Below are positions 1 to 5,531 of a stretch of DNA of 8,119 nucleotides, piece by piece (positions within the stretch are counted from its first letter, which is position 1; every line of letters begins with the position of its first letter). The notes beneath the pieces are model-generated. The model ran no database searches. It was not told the origin of the DNA and was given only the letters and a program-made list of their open reading frames with translations. Position numbers and translations under genes: made by a program. Source of the stretch: HO2-45-28 sp964574495 (GTDB lineage Bacteria; Patescibacteriota; Minisyncoccia; HO2-45-28); the NCBI GenBank assembly GCA_964574495.1, contig CAZNNT010000029.1, positions 1 through 8,119 of the forward strand. The letters run 5' to 3'.

Positions 1-448
1 GCATTCCGATATACGGCTCGCCTTCACCAAATTCCGAAAGATAACTCATCATCTTGGTGCAAACGCCGGGGATTTCAACTGAAATCAAAGGGCAAGGCAC
101 GGTGCCCTTAAAACCGGCGCCGGGGTAGTTGGTCATTGAGTGCGAATAAACCGTAGCGCCTTTCGTATCAATTTCTATCCATACCATTTTTTCCCAGCAA
201 TCGGGGCAGTCAACGCGCGGCGGCAGCCAAATTTCTCCGTCGCCGCAATATATGCAAAATGTGCCGAATAATTTGCCTTGAGTTAATCCTCTAAAAAACG
301 GAGTGATGCCGCCGTAAGAATGATTATGAACTATGCTTTTGGAATTTTCCAAAACCCAAATTTCGCCAGGCACTTGCCGTTTAAAAAGTTCTGTAACAAG
401 GACTCCTTCGGCTTCGGGAGAAATTATGACTTTGCGTCGTTCTTTCAT
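1..448 (-). CDS. Zn-ribbon/OB-fold (DUF35) protein, thiolase partner, C-terminus cut by window edge
   Basis: 149 codons are visible from ATG 448 and the frame is still open at base 1. The N-terminal ~60 residues are followed by a rubredoxin-like zinc ribbon, CIYC at residues 65-68 and CPDC at 81-84 with WLPPRVD just before the second pair. A beta-rich stretch then begins (TKGATVYSHSMTNYPG, 95-110), matching the OB-fold half of DUF35 proteins. Proteins of this family are non-enzymatic or scaffold partners of thiolase-like enzymes, for example in the archaeal thiolase/HMG-CoA synthase complex and the steroid-degrading Ltp2-ChsH2 aldolase. Here the start lies 2 nt after the thiolase-like stop codon (TAA TC ATG), with a GAGAGGG ribosome site inside the end of that gene, so the two are almost certainly co-translated. 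An acyl-CoA-binding role in a complex with the upstream product is inferred. The family call is confident; the substrate is unknown. Confidence 0.88.
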   Translation of the reverse strand, partial: MKERRKVIISPEAEGVLVTELFKRQVPGEIWVLENSKSIVHNHSYGGITPFFRGLTQGKLFGTFCIYCGDGEIWLPPRVDCPDCWEKMVWIEIDTKGATVYSHSMTNYPGAGFKGTVPCPLISVEIPGVCTKMMSYLSEFGEGEPYIGM

Positions 449-450
449 GA

Positions 451-1812
451 TTAGCCCTCTCTGCTCAAAATCACACAGGTAACATGGCTTCCGGTGCCGG
501 CATGACTTATTGCCATTCCCCTTTTGGCGTCAGGAACCTGTAGATTTCTAAAATTTGCCGGTTTCGTTTTTCCGAACCTCTGCCATATTTTTTCATCTTG
601 GTGGAATTTCGCCCACTTGCCCTGCAATTGCCACAAAATTTCGGCAATTTGGAAAATTCCTGTGGCGCCCACCGAATGCATAGTACCCAAAAGTCCGCCC
701 GAAAGGTTTGTTGAAAGTTTTCCGCCGTAATACGCGTCTCCGCTTTCAATAAATTCTGCGCCACGACCGTAAGGACGAAAGCCGACATCTTCGTATGTCT
801 GTATATCGGAAACGCTAAAAGCGTCGTGTGTCTCAAGCACATCCAGCTCTTCAAGCGGATTAACAATGCCCGCCATATGATAGGCAAGATACGCTGCAAA
901 GCGCGCAGCAAGAAATCCGGTAAAGCCCGGCCATTCCTTCACTCTGTCTTTGTATAAATCGGGCGATTCATTCGGAAGAAGAAGAACTTCCATATCTCGC
1001 CTGTCGGCTGTCCGCAAGGTGTGTGAACCCGCGCCGACACCTTTAATCAAAATGGGATTATTTGTGAGTTTAAAAGCGTTTTCTTCGTCAGCTAAAATTA
1101 TGGCAGCCGAGCCGACGCTCATGGCGCAACACTCAGGAAAAGTAAGCGGGTCGGACACAACAGCCGAGCGCGTGATTTCTTCAACCGTATAATCCTTTGC
1201 TAAATGTGAAAGTGGAGAAGACAAGGCATAGCGATGATTTTTCTGCGCGATTTTCGCAAGGGTTTCTCTAGAAGGATTGTACGCATGCAAGTATCGCCTC
1301 ATCATAAGCGCGTAATAAGTTCCGTAAAGCCAGCCGAGTTCCGACTCAAAGTCCTTACAGGCGGCTGACGCTATGTAAGCGTTGCCCTGTCTTGTTGATA
1401 CCTCGTCCATTCGTTCCCAGCCGATGACCGGAACGATGGACGCGTATCCCGAAGCAACAAACGCGGCCGCGGTGAGAACCGCTGAACCGCCGGTGGCTCC
1501 GCCTGTTTTGACCTCCACATTTCCGAGCGGGTCAAAACCAAGATAATCGTGAATTTTTGCTGCGGCCAAAAGCTGATCGCCAAAATGATCGGCAAATTGC
1601 GAATAAACGCAGAAATTAACCATTCTTTTAAATTCCGCCAAATCAACCTTCAGGTCGTTTTCCAAAACGGCCATCCGCATTGCGTCCATGCAAAGTTCTG
1701 TTGATTGCTTTTCGGGATAGGCCTTCCTGAAATCGGTCATTCCGCCGGCAACAACATAAACCGGACGCGAAAGTTTCGGTATTCGCAGATTGCCTTTGCC
1801 GAATTGGATCAT
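451..1812 (-). CDS. Thiolase-like (SCP2/acetyl-CoA acetyltransferase family) protein lacking the nucleophilic Cys
   Basis: A 453-residue protein, longer than the ~390 of ordinary thiolases. The thiolase fold is shown by the N-terminal VYVVAGGMTDFRK (18-30), the active-site loop VKTGGATGGSA (101-111), the His loop ETHDAFSVSDIQTYED (327-342), NLSGGLLGTMHSVGATG (369-385) and a C-terminal AGTGSHVTCVILS. In typical thiolases the 101-111 loop reads VEAACASGSSA; here Gly105 replaces the acyl-accepting Cys, while His329 and His379 are kept. The chemistry may therefore be retro-aldol, Claisen-type without a covalent intermediate, or structural; this is inferred. Ltp2, a thiolase-like aldolase that works with a DUF35 partner, is a known precedent for loss of the Cys. 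The start is supported by AAGGAGG (1818-1824), 5 nt upstream, and a TATAAT promoter. It is the first gene of an operon with the DUF35 gene. Such a pair is unusual for a reduced genome of this type. Confidence 0.9.
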   Translation of the reverse strand: MIQFGKGNLRIPKLSRPVYVVAGGMTDFRKAYPEKQSTELCMDAMRMAVLENDLKVDLAEFKRMVNFCVYSQFADHFGDQLLAAAKIHDYLGFDPLGNVEVKTGGATGGSAVLTAAAFVASGYASIVPVIGWERMDEVSTRQGNAYIASAACKDFESELGWLYGTYYALMMRRYLHAYNPSRETLAKIAQKNHRYALSSPLSHLAKDYTVEEITRSAVVSDPLTFPECCAMSVGSAAIILADEENAFKLTNNPILIKGVGAGSHTLRTADRRDMEVLLLPNESPDLYKDRVKEWPGFTGFLAARFAAYLAYHMAGIVNPLEELDVLETHDAFSVSDIQTYEDVGFRPYGRGAEFIESGDAYYGGKLSTNLSGGLLGTMHSVGATGIFQIAEILWQLQGKWAKFHQDEKIWQRFGKTKPANFRNLQVPDAKRGMAISHAGTGSHVTCVILSREG

Positions 1813-1847
1813 TTAATCCTCCTTCTTAAGTTTTCAAAACCGAACCC

Positions 1848-1876
1848 ATTATATATGATAGAATTACTATGGTAAA
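1848..1876 (-). promoter_or_regulatory. Promoter of the thiolase-DUF35 operon
   Basis: On the minus strand TTTACC (1871-1876), a 17-nt spacer and a perfect TATAAT (1848-1853) give an expected start near 1841 and a ~29-nt leader carrying AAGGAGG. On the plus strand a weaker TTTTCA (1831-1836)/17/TATGAT (1854-1859) overlaps it and could serve the EF-Tu-like gene, so the divergent transcripts may compete for polymerase. Confidence 0.5.
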
Positions 1877-1899
1877 GGTCGGGTTAAATATTTTTTAAT

Positions 1900-2148
1900 A
1901 TGAATAAACCATTAGGCAAAGTAATCCATTATTACGATAAGGCCATGGTGGCCGTGGTTAAATTAGACGGCGGACTCAAGGCGGGCGACGAAGTTAAATT
2001 CGTGAAAGGAGAGAATGAATTTTCACAGACCGTTGAGTCAATGCAACTTGAGCACGAAGCGATTAAATCGGCTAAGAAAGGTCAGGAAGTAGCGATAAAA
2101 GTTGACCAGCCGACCAAAGACGGAACGCTTGTATTTAAAGCGGAATAG
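1900..2148 (+). CDS. Stand-alone EF-Tu domain 2-like small protein
   Basis: 82 residues from an ATG at 1900. The pattern KPLGKVIHYYDKAMVAVVKLDGGLKAGDEVKF followed by ...VESMQLEHEAIKSAKKGQEVAIKVD is the beta-barrel domain 2 of translational GTPases (EF-Tu, IF2): the G-V-I start, the L..GD.V turn, the S.Q.....A..G..V...V segment. There is no GTPase domain. Similar single-domain 'translation elongation factor-like' proteins occur in Patescibacteria and archaea; their role is not established. No Shine-Dalgarno sequence is visible in the AT-rich run before the ATG (TTAAATATTTTTTAAT), so translation may be leaderless or depend on low structure. The gene is divergent from the thiolase operon and stands alone; a promoter candidate for the next gene begins inside its 3' end. 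Confidence 0.85.
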   Translation: MNKPLGKVIHYYDKAMVAVVKLDGGLKAGDEVKFVKGENEFSQTVESMQLEHEAIKSAKKGQEVAIKVDQPTKDGTLVFKAE

Positions 2149-2157
2149 CGATACAAT
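2129..2157 (+). promoter_or_regulatory. Promoter candidate for the frameshifted gene at 2206
   Basis: TTGTAT (2129-2134), 17 nt, TACAAT (2152-2157). The -35 lies in the end of the EF-Tu-like gene. A start near 2164 would give a leader containing AAGGAGG (2190-2196) upstream of GTG 2206. It is based on motif match only. Confidence 0.35.
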
Positions 2158-2205
2158 CTTTTTGGGTTGTTGGTATTTTGAATTGTCTCAAGGAGGATTG
2201 ATCGA

Positions 2206-2666
2206 GTGAAAGATAAACCGACTTTTACTCTCACAAACCTTTTACATCTTGCGCTGGCCACAATAACTGTAAGTTAGGCGTCAGTCGTCGCATCAGATGT
2301 GTTTTTGATAATGACAAATTTCGCGAAGCCATTTTTTTAGCGCAACAGAGGTTCAGCGACACTCTGCCGGAATTAAAAAAACCGCAATTCTCCATCTCTT
2401 TATCAGATAAGGATGGGCTTCATCACTACAGTTTAGACCTTACCGAGATGATGGACCGTTTAAGGATGAGCAGGATCATATTTGAAAGCTCGCATGAAAA
2501 CGCTTTCGAGGCACGGCAAAAACACGATACTAGAAGCTGGACAAAAAAAGCATTAAAAGAATATTCTGGCGGCGACAAAAGGCGGCTACAATCATTTAAT
2601 GCTTTCGTACGGTTACTTAAAAAAGAAGCCCTTCGCGAAGCAATAATGGAGGTTAAGCTTAATTGA
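2206..2666 (+). pseudogene. Unknown protein gene, apparently split by a frameshift near its start
   Basis: A textbook ribosome site, AAGGAGG (2190-2196), stands 9 nt before GTG 2206. That frame encodes only MKDKPTFTLTNLLHLALATITVS before TAG at 2275. The -1 frame is open from 2217 to TGA 2666 and reads like real protein: a Cys-containing SCAGHNNCKLGVSRRIRC, then FDNDKFREAIFLAQQRF, SISLSDKDGLHHYSLDLTEMM and a basic helical tail ending EALREAIMEVKLN. This open frame has no ATG/GTG/TTG until ATG 2448, so automatic annotation would probably call only 2448-2666 (72 aa). The simplest reading is one gene of ~150 codons with a single-base indel between about 2217 and 2275. The cause could be mutation, assembly error or programmed slippage, though no classic slippery heptamer is evident. 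I do not recognise the family. A good terminator follows immediately. Confidence 0.55.
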
Positions 2667-2677
2667 TGATGAAAGCG

Positions 2678-2699
2678 GGCCCATCTTTGGGCCTTTTTT
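2678..2699 (+). terminator. Rho-independent terminator
   Basis: Perfect 6-bp stem GGCCCA (2678-2683)/TGGGCC (2688-2693), TCTT loop, then six T (2694-2699). It lies 12 nt after the stop of the frameshifted gene, which supports that region being a real transcription unit. Confidence 0.85.
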
Positions 2700-2700
2700 C

Positions 2701-2728
2701 TTGCCAAAAGATATTTTTTTGTTATTAT
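2701..2728 (+). promoter_or_regulatory. Promoter placing the transcript start at the ATG of the 2735 gene
   Basis: TTGCCA (2701-2706), 16 nt, TATTAT (2723-2728). The usual 7-nt distance puts the first transcribed base at or next to ATG 2735, so the mRNA would be leaderless. No Shine-Dalgarno sequence is present. Confidence 0.5.
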
Positions 2729-2734
2729 GGGGTC

Positions 2735-2986
2735 ATGCCTAAAGAAGAATTTTCCCTTCGGCCGCAAGAAACACCGAAAAATAATGACGAGGAAGGATAT
2801 AATCCAACTCCCGAAGATGAAAAAATGATTCTTGAAATGCAGGGAGAAAAAGGCGTAAAAAGAGTGATAACGCCGGGGGATCGCTGGCGCGAGGAAAAAG
2901 CGGCTAAGGCGGCGTTAAAAGTCGTGCGCCGGAAAATCTTGGGCGAAACAAAAACAGGCCAACAGGAAATTTCGCAAGTAAAATAA
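2735..2986 (+). CDS. Small charged protein of unknown function
   Basis: 83 residues beginning MPKEEFSLRPQETPKNNDEEGYNPTPEDEKM. The N-terminal half is acidic and proline-rich, probably disordered. The C-terminal half (GEKGVKRVITPGDRWREEKAAKAALKVVRRKILGETKTGQQEISQVK) is basic and helix-forming. No membrane segment, signal peptide or known domain is visible. The frame stays open upstream to TTG 2663, but that extension would read through the terminator at 2678-2699, so ATG 2735 is preferred; it also fits the -10 box 6 nt upstream. The stop codon overlaps the left arm of a 29-bp palindrome. tRNA-His follows 53 nt after the stop. I do not recognise the gene. Confidence 0.68.
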   Translation: MPKEEFSLRPQETPKNNDEEGYNPTPEDEKMILEMQGEKGVKRVITPGDRWREEKAAKAALKVVRRKILGETKTGQQEISQVK

Positions 2987-3013
2987 ATGTCAAACACCGG
3001 GTGTTTGACATTT
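2985..3013. repeat. 29-bp perfect palindrome at the stop codon of the 2735 gene
   Basis: Arm AAATGTCAAACACC (2985-2998), centre G (2999), arm GGTGTTTGACATTT (3000-3013). As RNA it would form a 14-bp hairpin and could act as a terminator, although the T-run after it is weak. It could instead be a short palindromic repeat element or an operator. The right arm holds TTGACA (3005-3010), but no -10 box is at a suitable distance for the tRNA. Confidence 0.85.
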
Positions 3014-3015
3014 GT

Positions 3016-3031
3016 CCCCGCCAAAGCGGGG
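3016..3031. repeat. GC-rich hairpin between the palindrome and tRNA-His
   Basis: CCCCGC (3016-3021), loop CAAA, GCGGGG (3026-3031): a perfect 6-bp G/C stem starting 2 nt after the 29-bp palindrome and ending 8 nt before the tRNA. No T-run follows on the plus strand. It may be a small palindromic element of the genome, or act in tRNA precursor processing. Confidence 0.75.
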
Positions 3032-3039
3032 CAAAAATG

Positions 3040-3110
3040 GTGCCTATGGTGTAGCGGTAACACGGTTCCCTGTGGAGGAATTATCGAGGGTTCGAATCCC
3101 TCTAGGCACC
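3040..3110 (+). tRNA. tRNA-His (GTG anticodon)
   Basis: A full cloverleaf can be drawn. The acceptor arms are GTGCCTA (3040-3046) and TAGGCAC (3103-3109). The D arm is GTGT/ACAC with loop AGCGGTA. The anticodon stem is GTTCC/GGAAT with loop CTGTGGA (anticodon GTG, 3072-3074). The T arm is GAGGG-TTCGAAT-CCCTC. The discriminator is C73 (3110), and the base before position 1 is G (3039), giving the G-1:C73 pair that identifies tRNA-His. A complete CCA tail is not encoded (CAC follows), so it must be added by CCA-transferase. The 3' half recurs in decayed form at 5532-5585. Confidence 0.97.
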
Positions 3111-3171
3111 CACAAAGTGGAATTTCTAAAAGAAAATCTCAAATCAGTTTTTAATCAATCCATAAAATATA

Positions 3172-3597
3172 ATGAAAGAATCAAGTAGCGAGTCGTCGGT
3201 CCCACAACAAGAACCTTCTCCTTTGGAAGAAAAAAGATTTCAAAGGTTTATTGAAGACAGGGATATAAAGCCCGAAGACCTGCCCGTTATAGAAGATTTG
3301 TTAAAATATCCGAAAGAGATTTTTGTGGAACTCCATAACTTTTTTCCTTTCTCTAAAGAAAAAAACGCGAAAGAACTTGAGAGGTCTGTTGACACTGAAA
3401 AAGAGCGCTCCAAAACAAAAGACAAGGATTTAAAAATAATTTCTGAAGAAAGAATGGCTGTATATGAACTTTTTCGCCGACTTTCAGCGAAGTATGACTG
3501 GACGGTGCTATGGAATTTAAACGGCATTCTTGAAGAAAAAACAAAAACACGCCTACAAATTGAATTTGCTCGCCGCAAACAAGAACTCCAAAAGTAA
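3172..3597 (+). CDS. Charged helical protein of unknown function
   Basis: 141 residues from ATG 3172. A Ser/Glu/Pro-rich, probably disordered N-terminus (1-20) is followed by a helical acidic region with DIKPEDLPVIEDLLKYPKEIF (31-51). A Lys/Glu-rich stretch (62-95) comes next, and the C-terminal helices read MAVYELFRRLSAKYDWTVLWNLNGILEEKTKTRLQIEFARRK. No signal peptide, membrane segment or catalytic motif is visible. No Shine-Dalgarno sequence is seen; a TAAAAT box (3163-3168) lies 3 nt before the ATG, and TATAAT overlaps the start codon itself, suggesting a leaderless transcript. It is the first gene after tRNA-His inside the candidate island. A 30-bp repeat begins directly after the stop, and a terminator follows. 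I do not recognise the family. Confidence 0.7.
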   Translation: MKESSSESSVPQQEPSPLEEKRFQRFIEDRDIKPEDLPVIEDLLKYPKEIFVELHNFFPFSKEKNAKELERSVDTEKERSKTKDKDLKIISEERMAVYELFRRLSAKYDWTVLWNLNGILEEKTKTRLQIEFARRKQELQK

Positions 3598-3627
3598 AGG
3601 CGCGAACTTCCTCCATTTGCCTACCCA
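3598..3627 (+). repeat. Dispersed intergenic repeat, copy A
   Basis: The core CGAACTTCCTCCATTTGCC is shared with 6021-6050. The two 30-nt copies match at 25 positions and all five differences are transitions. This copy starts directly after the stop codon of the 3172 gene. Confidence 0.55.
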
Positions 3628-3649
3628 GAAAAAATTTTAACCAATGAAT

Positions 3650-3671
3650 CCTTGCGCGGCGAGGGTTTTTT
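3650..3671 (+). terminator. Rho-independent terminator of the 3172 gene
   Basis: Stem CCTTGC (3650-3655)/GCGAGG (3659-3664) with one G-T pair and a three-base loop, then G and six T (3666-3671). Confidence 0.7.
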
Positions 3672-3744
3672 GTTCTGGCGATATTGATTGTTTTTGTAGA
3701 AACGATGACTCGTGGGGTTGGGTAAAATGTGGTAAGTTTGACCT

Positions 3745-4245
3745 ATGAAAGATTTCGTTATTTTTACTGGAGCACCGGCGAGTGGAAAAACCACGGTGGC
3801 AAAAATATTACAAAGGGAAACAAAATCTCCTCTTGTTGATTTCGGAGATTTGCGCGCATGGCACCTTGAGCACGACTGGTCAAACGCAAACCTGCAGGAA
3901 GAAGAAATGGCATTTGAAAATCTGTTGTTTGTTTTGAGAAATTACCATAAGCATGGTTATAAAAATGTTATCGTAACTGATTTAAAGGACGACGCTACGT
4001 TGCGGCTTGCCAATGATCTTTCTGGCAGTGACATTTTAATTGTATCGTTCATCTTATCGGACGCGGACGAACTTCAAAGACGCGTACAAAGTGACAGCAG
4101 AGATAGCGGCTTTAAGAATATTGGTGAGGCCGTTGCAAGGAATAAAAAAATTATAGAGCGGGAAGTTCTGGAAAACGAGTTAAGGGTAGATAACACTCAT
4201 AACGAGCCACAAAGAACGGTCGGAGAAATATTGCGGAAGTTATAA
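3745..4245 (+). CDS. P-loop kinase-like ATP-binding protein (AAA_33/shikimate kinase-like fold)
   Basis: 166 residues. The Walker A motif GAPASGKTT is at residues 9-17 directly after the first beta strand (DFVIFT). A Walker B-like strand NVIVTDLKD sits at 74-81. An Arg-rich lid-like stretch RRVQSDSRDSGFKN (112-125) and a C-terminal LRVDNTHNEPQRTVGEILRKL follow, the usual ending of small nucleotide or metabolite kinases where a short 'D.T' strand precedes the last helix. Size and motif order fit the adenylate/shikimate/gluconate kinase superfamily. The phosphate acceptor cannot be read from sequence. The start is ATG 3745 with no clear Shine-Dalgarno; TAAAAT (3723-3728) may be the -10 box. It stands alone within the candidate island, 89 nt before hicB. 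Zeta-toxin or other kinase toxins are not excluded but no supporting motif or antitoxin is adjacent. Confidence 0.85.
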   Translation: MKDFVIFTGAPASGKTTVAKILQRETKSPLVDFGDLRAWHLEHDWSNANLQEEEMAFENLLFVLRNYHKHGYKNVIVTDLKDDATLRLANDLSGSDILIVSFILSDADELQRRVQSDSRDSGFKNIGEAVARNKKIIEREVLENELRVDNTHNEPQRTVGEILRKL

Positions 4246-4298
4246 GCACGAAAAAACTACGGAATATAGACGGCCTTGTTTGCTGACCCGGGTTAAAT

Positions 4299-4326
4299 TT
4301 GATTTTTGGCAATATGGCGTTATAAT
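4299..4326 (+). promoter_or_regulatory. Promoter of hicB
   Basis: TTGATT (4299-4304), 16 nt, perfect TATAAT (4321-4326). It lies 8 nt before ATG 4335, so the expected start is within 1-2 nt of the start codon; the transcript would be leaderless or nearly so. Confidence 0.5.
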
Positions 4327-4334
4327 ATTTCTAT

Positions 4335-4571
4335 ATGAAAAAACGTAAGGAAAATATATTACAATACGAAGTTGTTTTTGAGCCAAATGGCGCAGGATAT
4401 ACGGTTACAGTTCCCAAACTCCCGGGTTTAGTGACAGAAGGAAATAATTTAAAAGAAGCTCGAGAAATGGCGCAAGATGCCATAAAATGTTATTTGGAGG
4501 CCGTTCTCAAAGACGAGGCCTTTTTTATTGGCAACACCAGACGAAGAGAGAAAGTTACAGCTAGCATTTAA
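4335..4571 (+). CDS. hicB: HicB-family antitoxin
   Basis: 78 residues. The segment YEVVFEPNGAGYTVTVPKLPGLVTEGNNLKEAREMAQDAIKCYLEAVLKD (11-60) is the HicB/UPF0150 partial RNase H-like fold: GYTV.VP.LPG...EG..L.EA...A.DAI..YLE. It binds and neutralises the HicA mRNA interferase and usually autoregulates its operon. No DNA-binding helix-turn-helix or ribbon-helix-helix domain follows; the C-terminus is short (FFIGNTRRREKVTASI). The order is hicB before hicA. The partner hicA begins 5 nt downstream but is truncated, so this antitoxin is an orphan here. The promoter TATAAT sits right before the start and no Shine-Dalgarno is present. Confidence 0.9.
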   Translation: MKKRKENILQYEVVFEPNGAGYTVTVPKLPGLVTEGNNLKEAREMAQDAIKCYLEAVLKDEAFFIGNTRRREKVTASI

Positions 4572-4576
4572 ATCGT

Positions 4577-4660
4577 TTGCCAAAATTACCGCGCATCCCA
4601 TCCGCATTGGTTATCAAAGCTCTCAAACGAGCCGGTTTTTATGAATTTCATCAAACTTAA
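4577..4660 (+). pseudogene. hicA: Truncated HicA toxin (N-terminal 27 residues only)
   Basis: From TTG 4577 the frame reads MPKLPRIPSALVIKALKRAGFYEFHQT and then TAA 4658. This matches the start of HicA toxins (LPR..S..V.KAL...GF....Q.GSH), 5 nt after the hicB stop, exactly where hicA should be. The family normally continues with GSH, containing the catalytic His, and a beta strand to about 60-80 residues. Here homology ends just before that His, so no active mRNA interferase can be made. The following bases (from ATG 4662) encode an unrelated membrane protein, which suggests a recombination breakpoint at about 4657-4662. The remnant is too short for ordinary gene callers. Confidence 0.75.
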
Positions 4661-4661
4661 T

Positions 4662-5003
4662 ATGAAACGAAAACTTATTTTATACGCATCCATCTTCGGC
4701 ATCGTCATAGCGTTTGACGGCCTGAAATATCTGGCCGTCGACGGGCCGAATATCATAAATTGGCAGTCATTCGCGCATCCGGCGTGGGTCATATTTACGC
4801 TCGCGCTTTTTGCCTACGCGGCCACGTCTTATAGTCAACCTGTTTTTAAATCCGCCTTTTTTGTCCATACCGCCGTTTTCGCCGCCGCGTTTTTAAATCA
4901 ATATCTTCCTTTTTCTGAAACCCTCACTTACAATTGTATGCTTTTTAACCTTGTTTTCCTTTCAGTGTATTATCTTTTATTTTCTTATAAAGAAAGAAAA
5001 TAA
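4662..5003 (+). CDS. Small integral membrane protein, four predicted helices, unknown function
   Basis: 113 residues from ATG 4662 (MKRKLILYASIFGIVIAF). Hydrophobic segments are at about 5-19, 41-57, 62-79 and 92-109, with a basic C-terminus (SYKERK), consistent with four membrane spans and little soluble domain. The frame can be extended to ATG 4641 (MNFIKLN...), but that part overlaps the hicA remnant in another frame and is probably leftover sequence; the MKRK start gives a usual positive-inside beginning. No Shine-Dalgarno is seen. The gene directly abuts the hicA breakpoint and ends 7 nt before a bidirectional terminator. No family is recognised. Confidence 0.72.
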   Translation: MKRKLILYASIFGIVIAFDGLKYLAVDGPNIINWQSFAHPAWVIFTLALFAYAATSYSQPVFKSAFFVHTAVFAAAFLNQYLPFSETLTYNCMLFNLVFLSVYYLLFSYKERK

Positions 5004-5010
5004 TAAAAAA

Positions 5011-5040
5011 GGCGCGCGGACATAGGTCGCGCACTTTTTT
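5011..5040. terminator. Bidirectional terminator between convergent genes
   Basis: Stem GCGCG (5012-5016)/CGCGC (5028-5032), six T at 5035-5040 on the plus strand and six A before the stem (5005-5010) that become T on the minus strand. It serves the 4662 gene and the 5055-5429 gene, which converge here. Confidence 0.78.
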
Positions 5041-5054
5041 ATTGAGTTGAAACT

Positions 5055-5429
5055 CTAAGTATCGGCGGCGGGGCTGTAATTGACGCCAAGCTTATTTTTT
5101 AAAAATGACTTAAGCGCCTTGCGATGCCGCGCTGCCGAACAATCGTCGCTGCCGCATCCCGTAGATCCGAGCTCATCAATATTATTTAAGCGATCCAGCT
5201 CGTATTCAATAACCCGTTTGAATATTTCAAAATCATCGGCCGCCGGCAAAATGACTCCTGGAACGCAACTTTTAAATGTAATCATAAGGACTTCAATATC
5301 TCGATGAGATGCGGCGAAATCTTTTACTTCAAGCAGGGCCGCGTCCCATGCCGTTTCAAACGCGCATTGAAGCGCGTGGTTTTCTTCAGGCGAAAGACGC
5401 CACGCAGCTTCGGGATGCCACTGTTTCAT
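5055..5429 (-). CDS. Unknown soluble protein with a CGSDDC motif
   Basis: 124 residues from ATG 5429, chosen because GGAG lies 6 nt upstream. A longer frame starting with TTG 5456 exists but has a poorer ribosome site. The protein is mostly helical and acidic: RLSPEENHALQCAFETAWDAALLEVKDFAASHRD (11-44), then EIFKRVIEYELDRLNNIDELG (68-88), the Cys pair GCGSDDCSAARHRK (91-104) and a basic tail KALKSFLKNKLG. The CGSDDC pair could be a redox or metal site, but two cysteines alone do not prove it. No signal peptide or membrane segment is seen. It converges with the membrane protein gene and is the last gene before the decayed tRNA copy. I do not recognise the family. Confidence 0.7.
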   Translation of the reverse strand: MKQWHPEAAWRLSPEENHALQCAFETAWDAALLEVKDFAASHRDIEVLMITFKSCVPGVILPAADDFEIFKRVIEYELDRLNNIDELGSTGCGSDDCSAARHRKALKSFLKNKLGVNYSPAADT

Positions 5430-5531
5430 GTCGTTCTCCGAGGCATTCTCATACAAAGACCATCTCTAATTTAACGCTATACCCCAACCTATGAACGGTC
5501 AATGAAGAAATAAAAAGAGCGACGGCAGAGC

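Noticed and set aside
507..1646. Open frames of 80-134 codons overlapping the thiolase-like gene in other frames
   Set aside because: They are shadows of a gene with clear family motifs; no start signals or protein-like features of their own.
2206..2275. Independent 23-residue leader peptide or small protein
   Set aside because: Possible given the strong ribosome site, but the adjoining open frame lacking its own start makes a frameshift the simpler reading.
2663..2734. Upstream extension of the 2735 gene starting at TTG 2663
   Set aside because: It runs through a perfect hairpin/T-run terminator at 2678-2699 and the promoter at 2701-2728; its translation looks like non-coding sequence.
3005..3040. 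TTGACA in the palindrome as the -35 box of tRNA-His
   Set aside because: No -10-like hexamer lies 16-18 nt downstream; that stretch is the GC-rich hairpin.
5430..5456. TTG start adding nine residues to the 5055 gene
   Set aside because: ATG 5429 has GGAG at good spacing, whereas the TTG has only a weak upstream site; the longer form is not strictly excluded.
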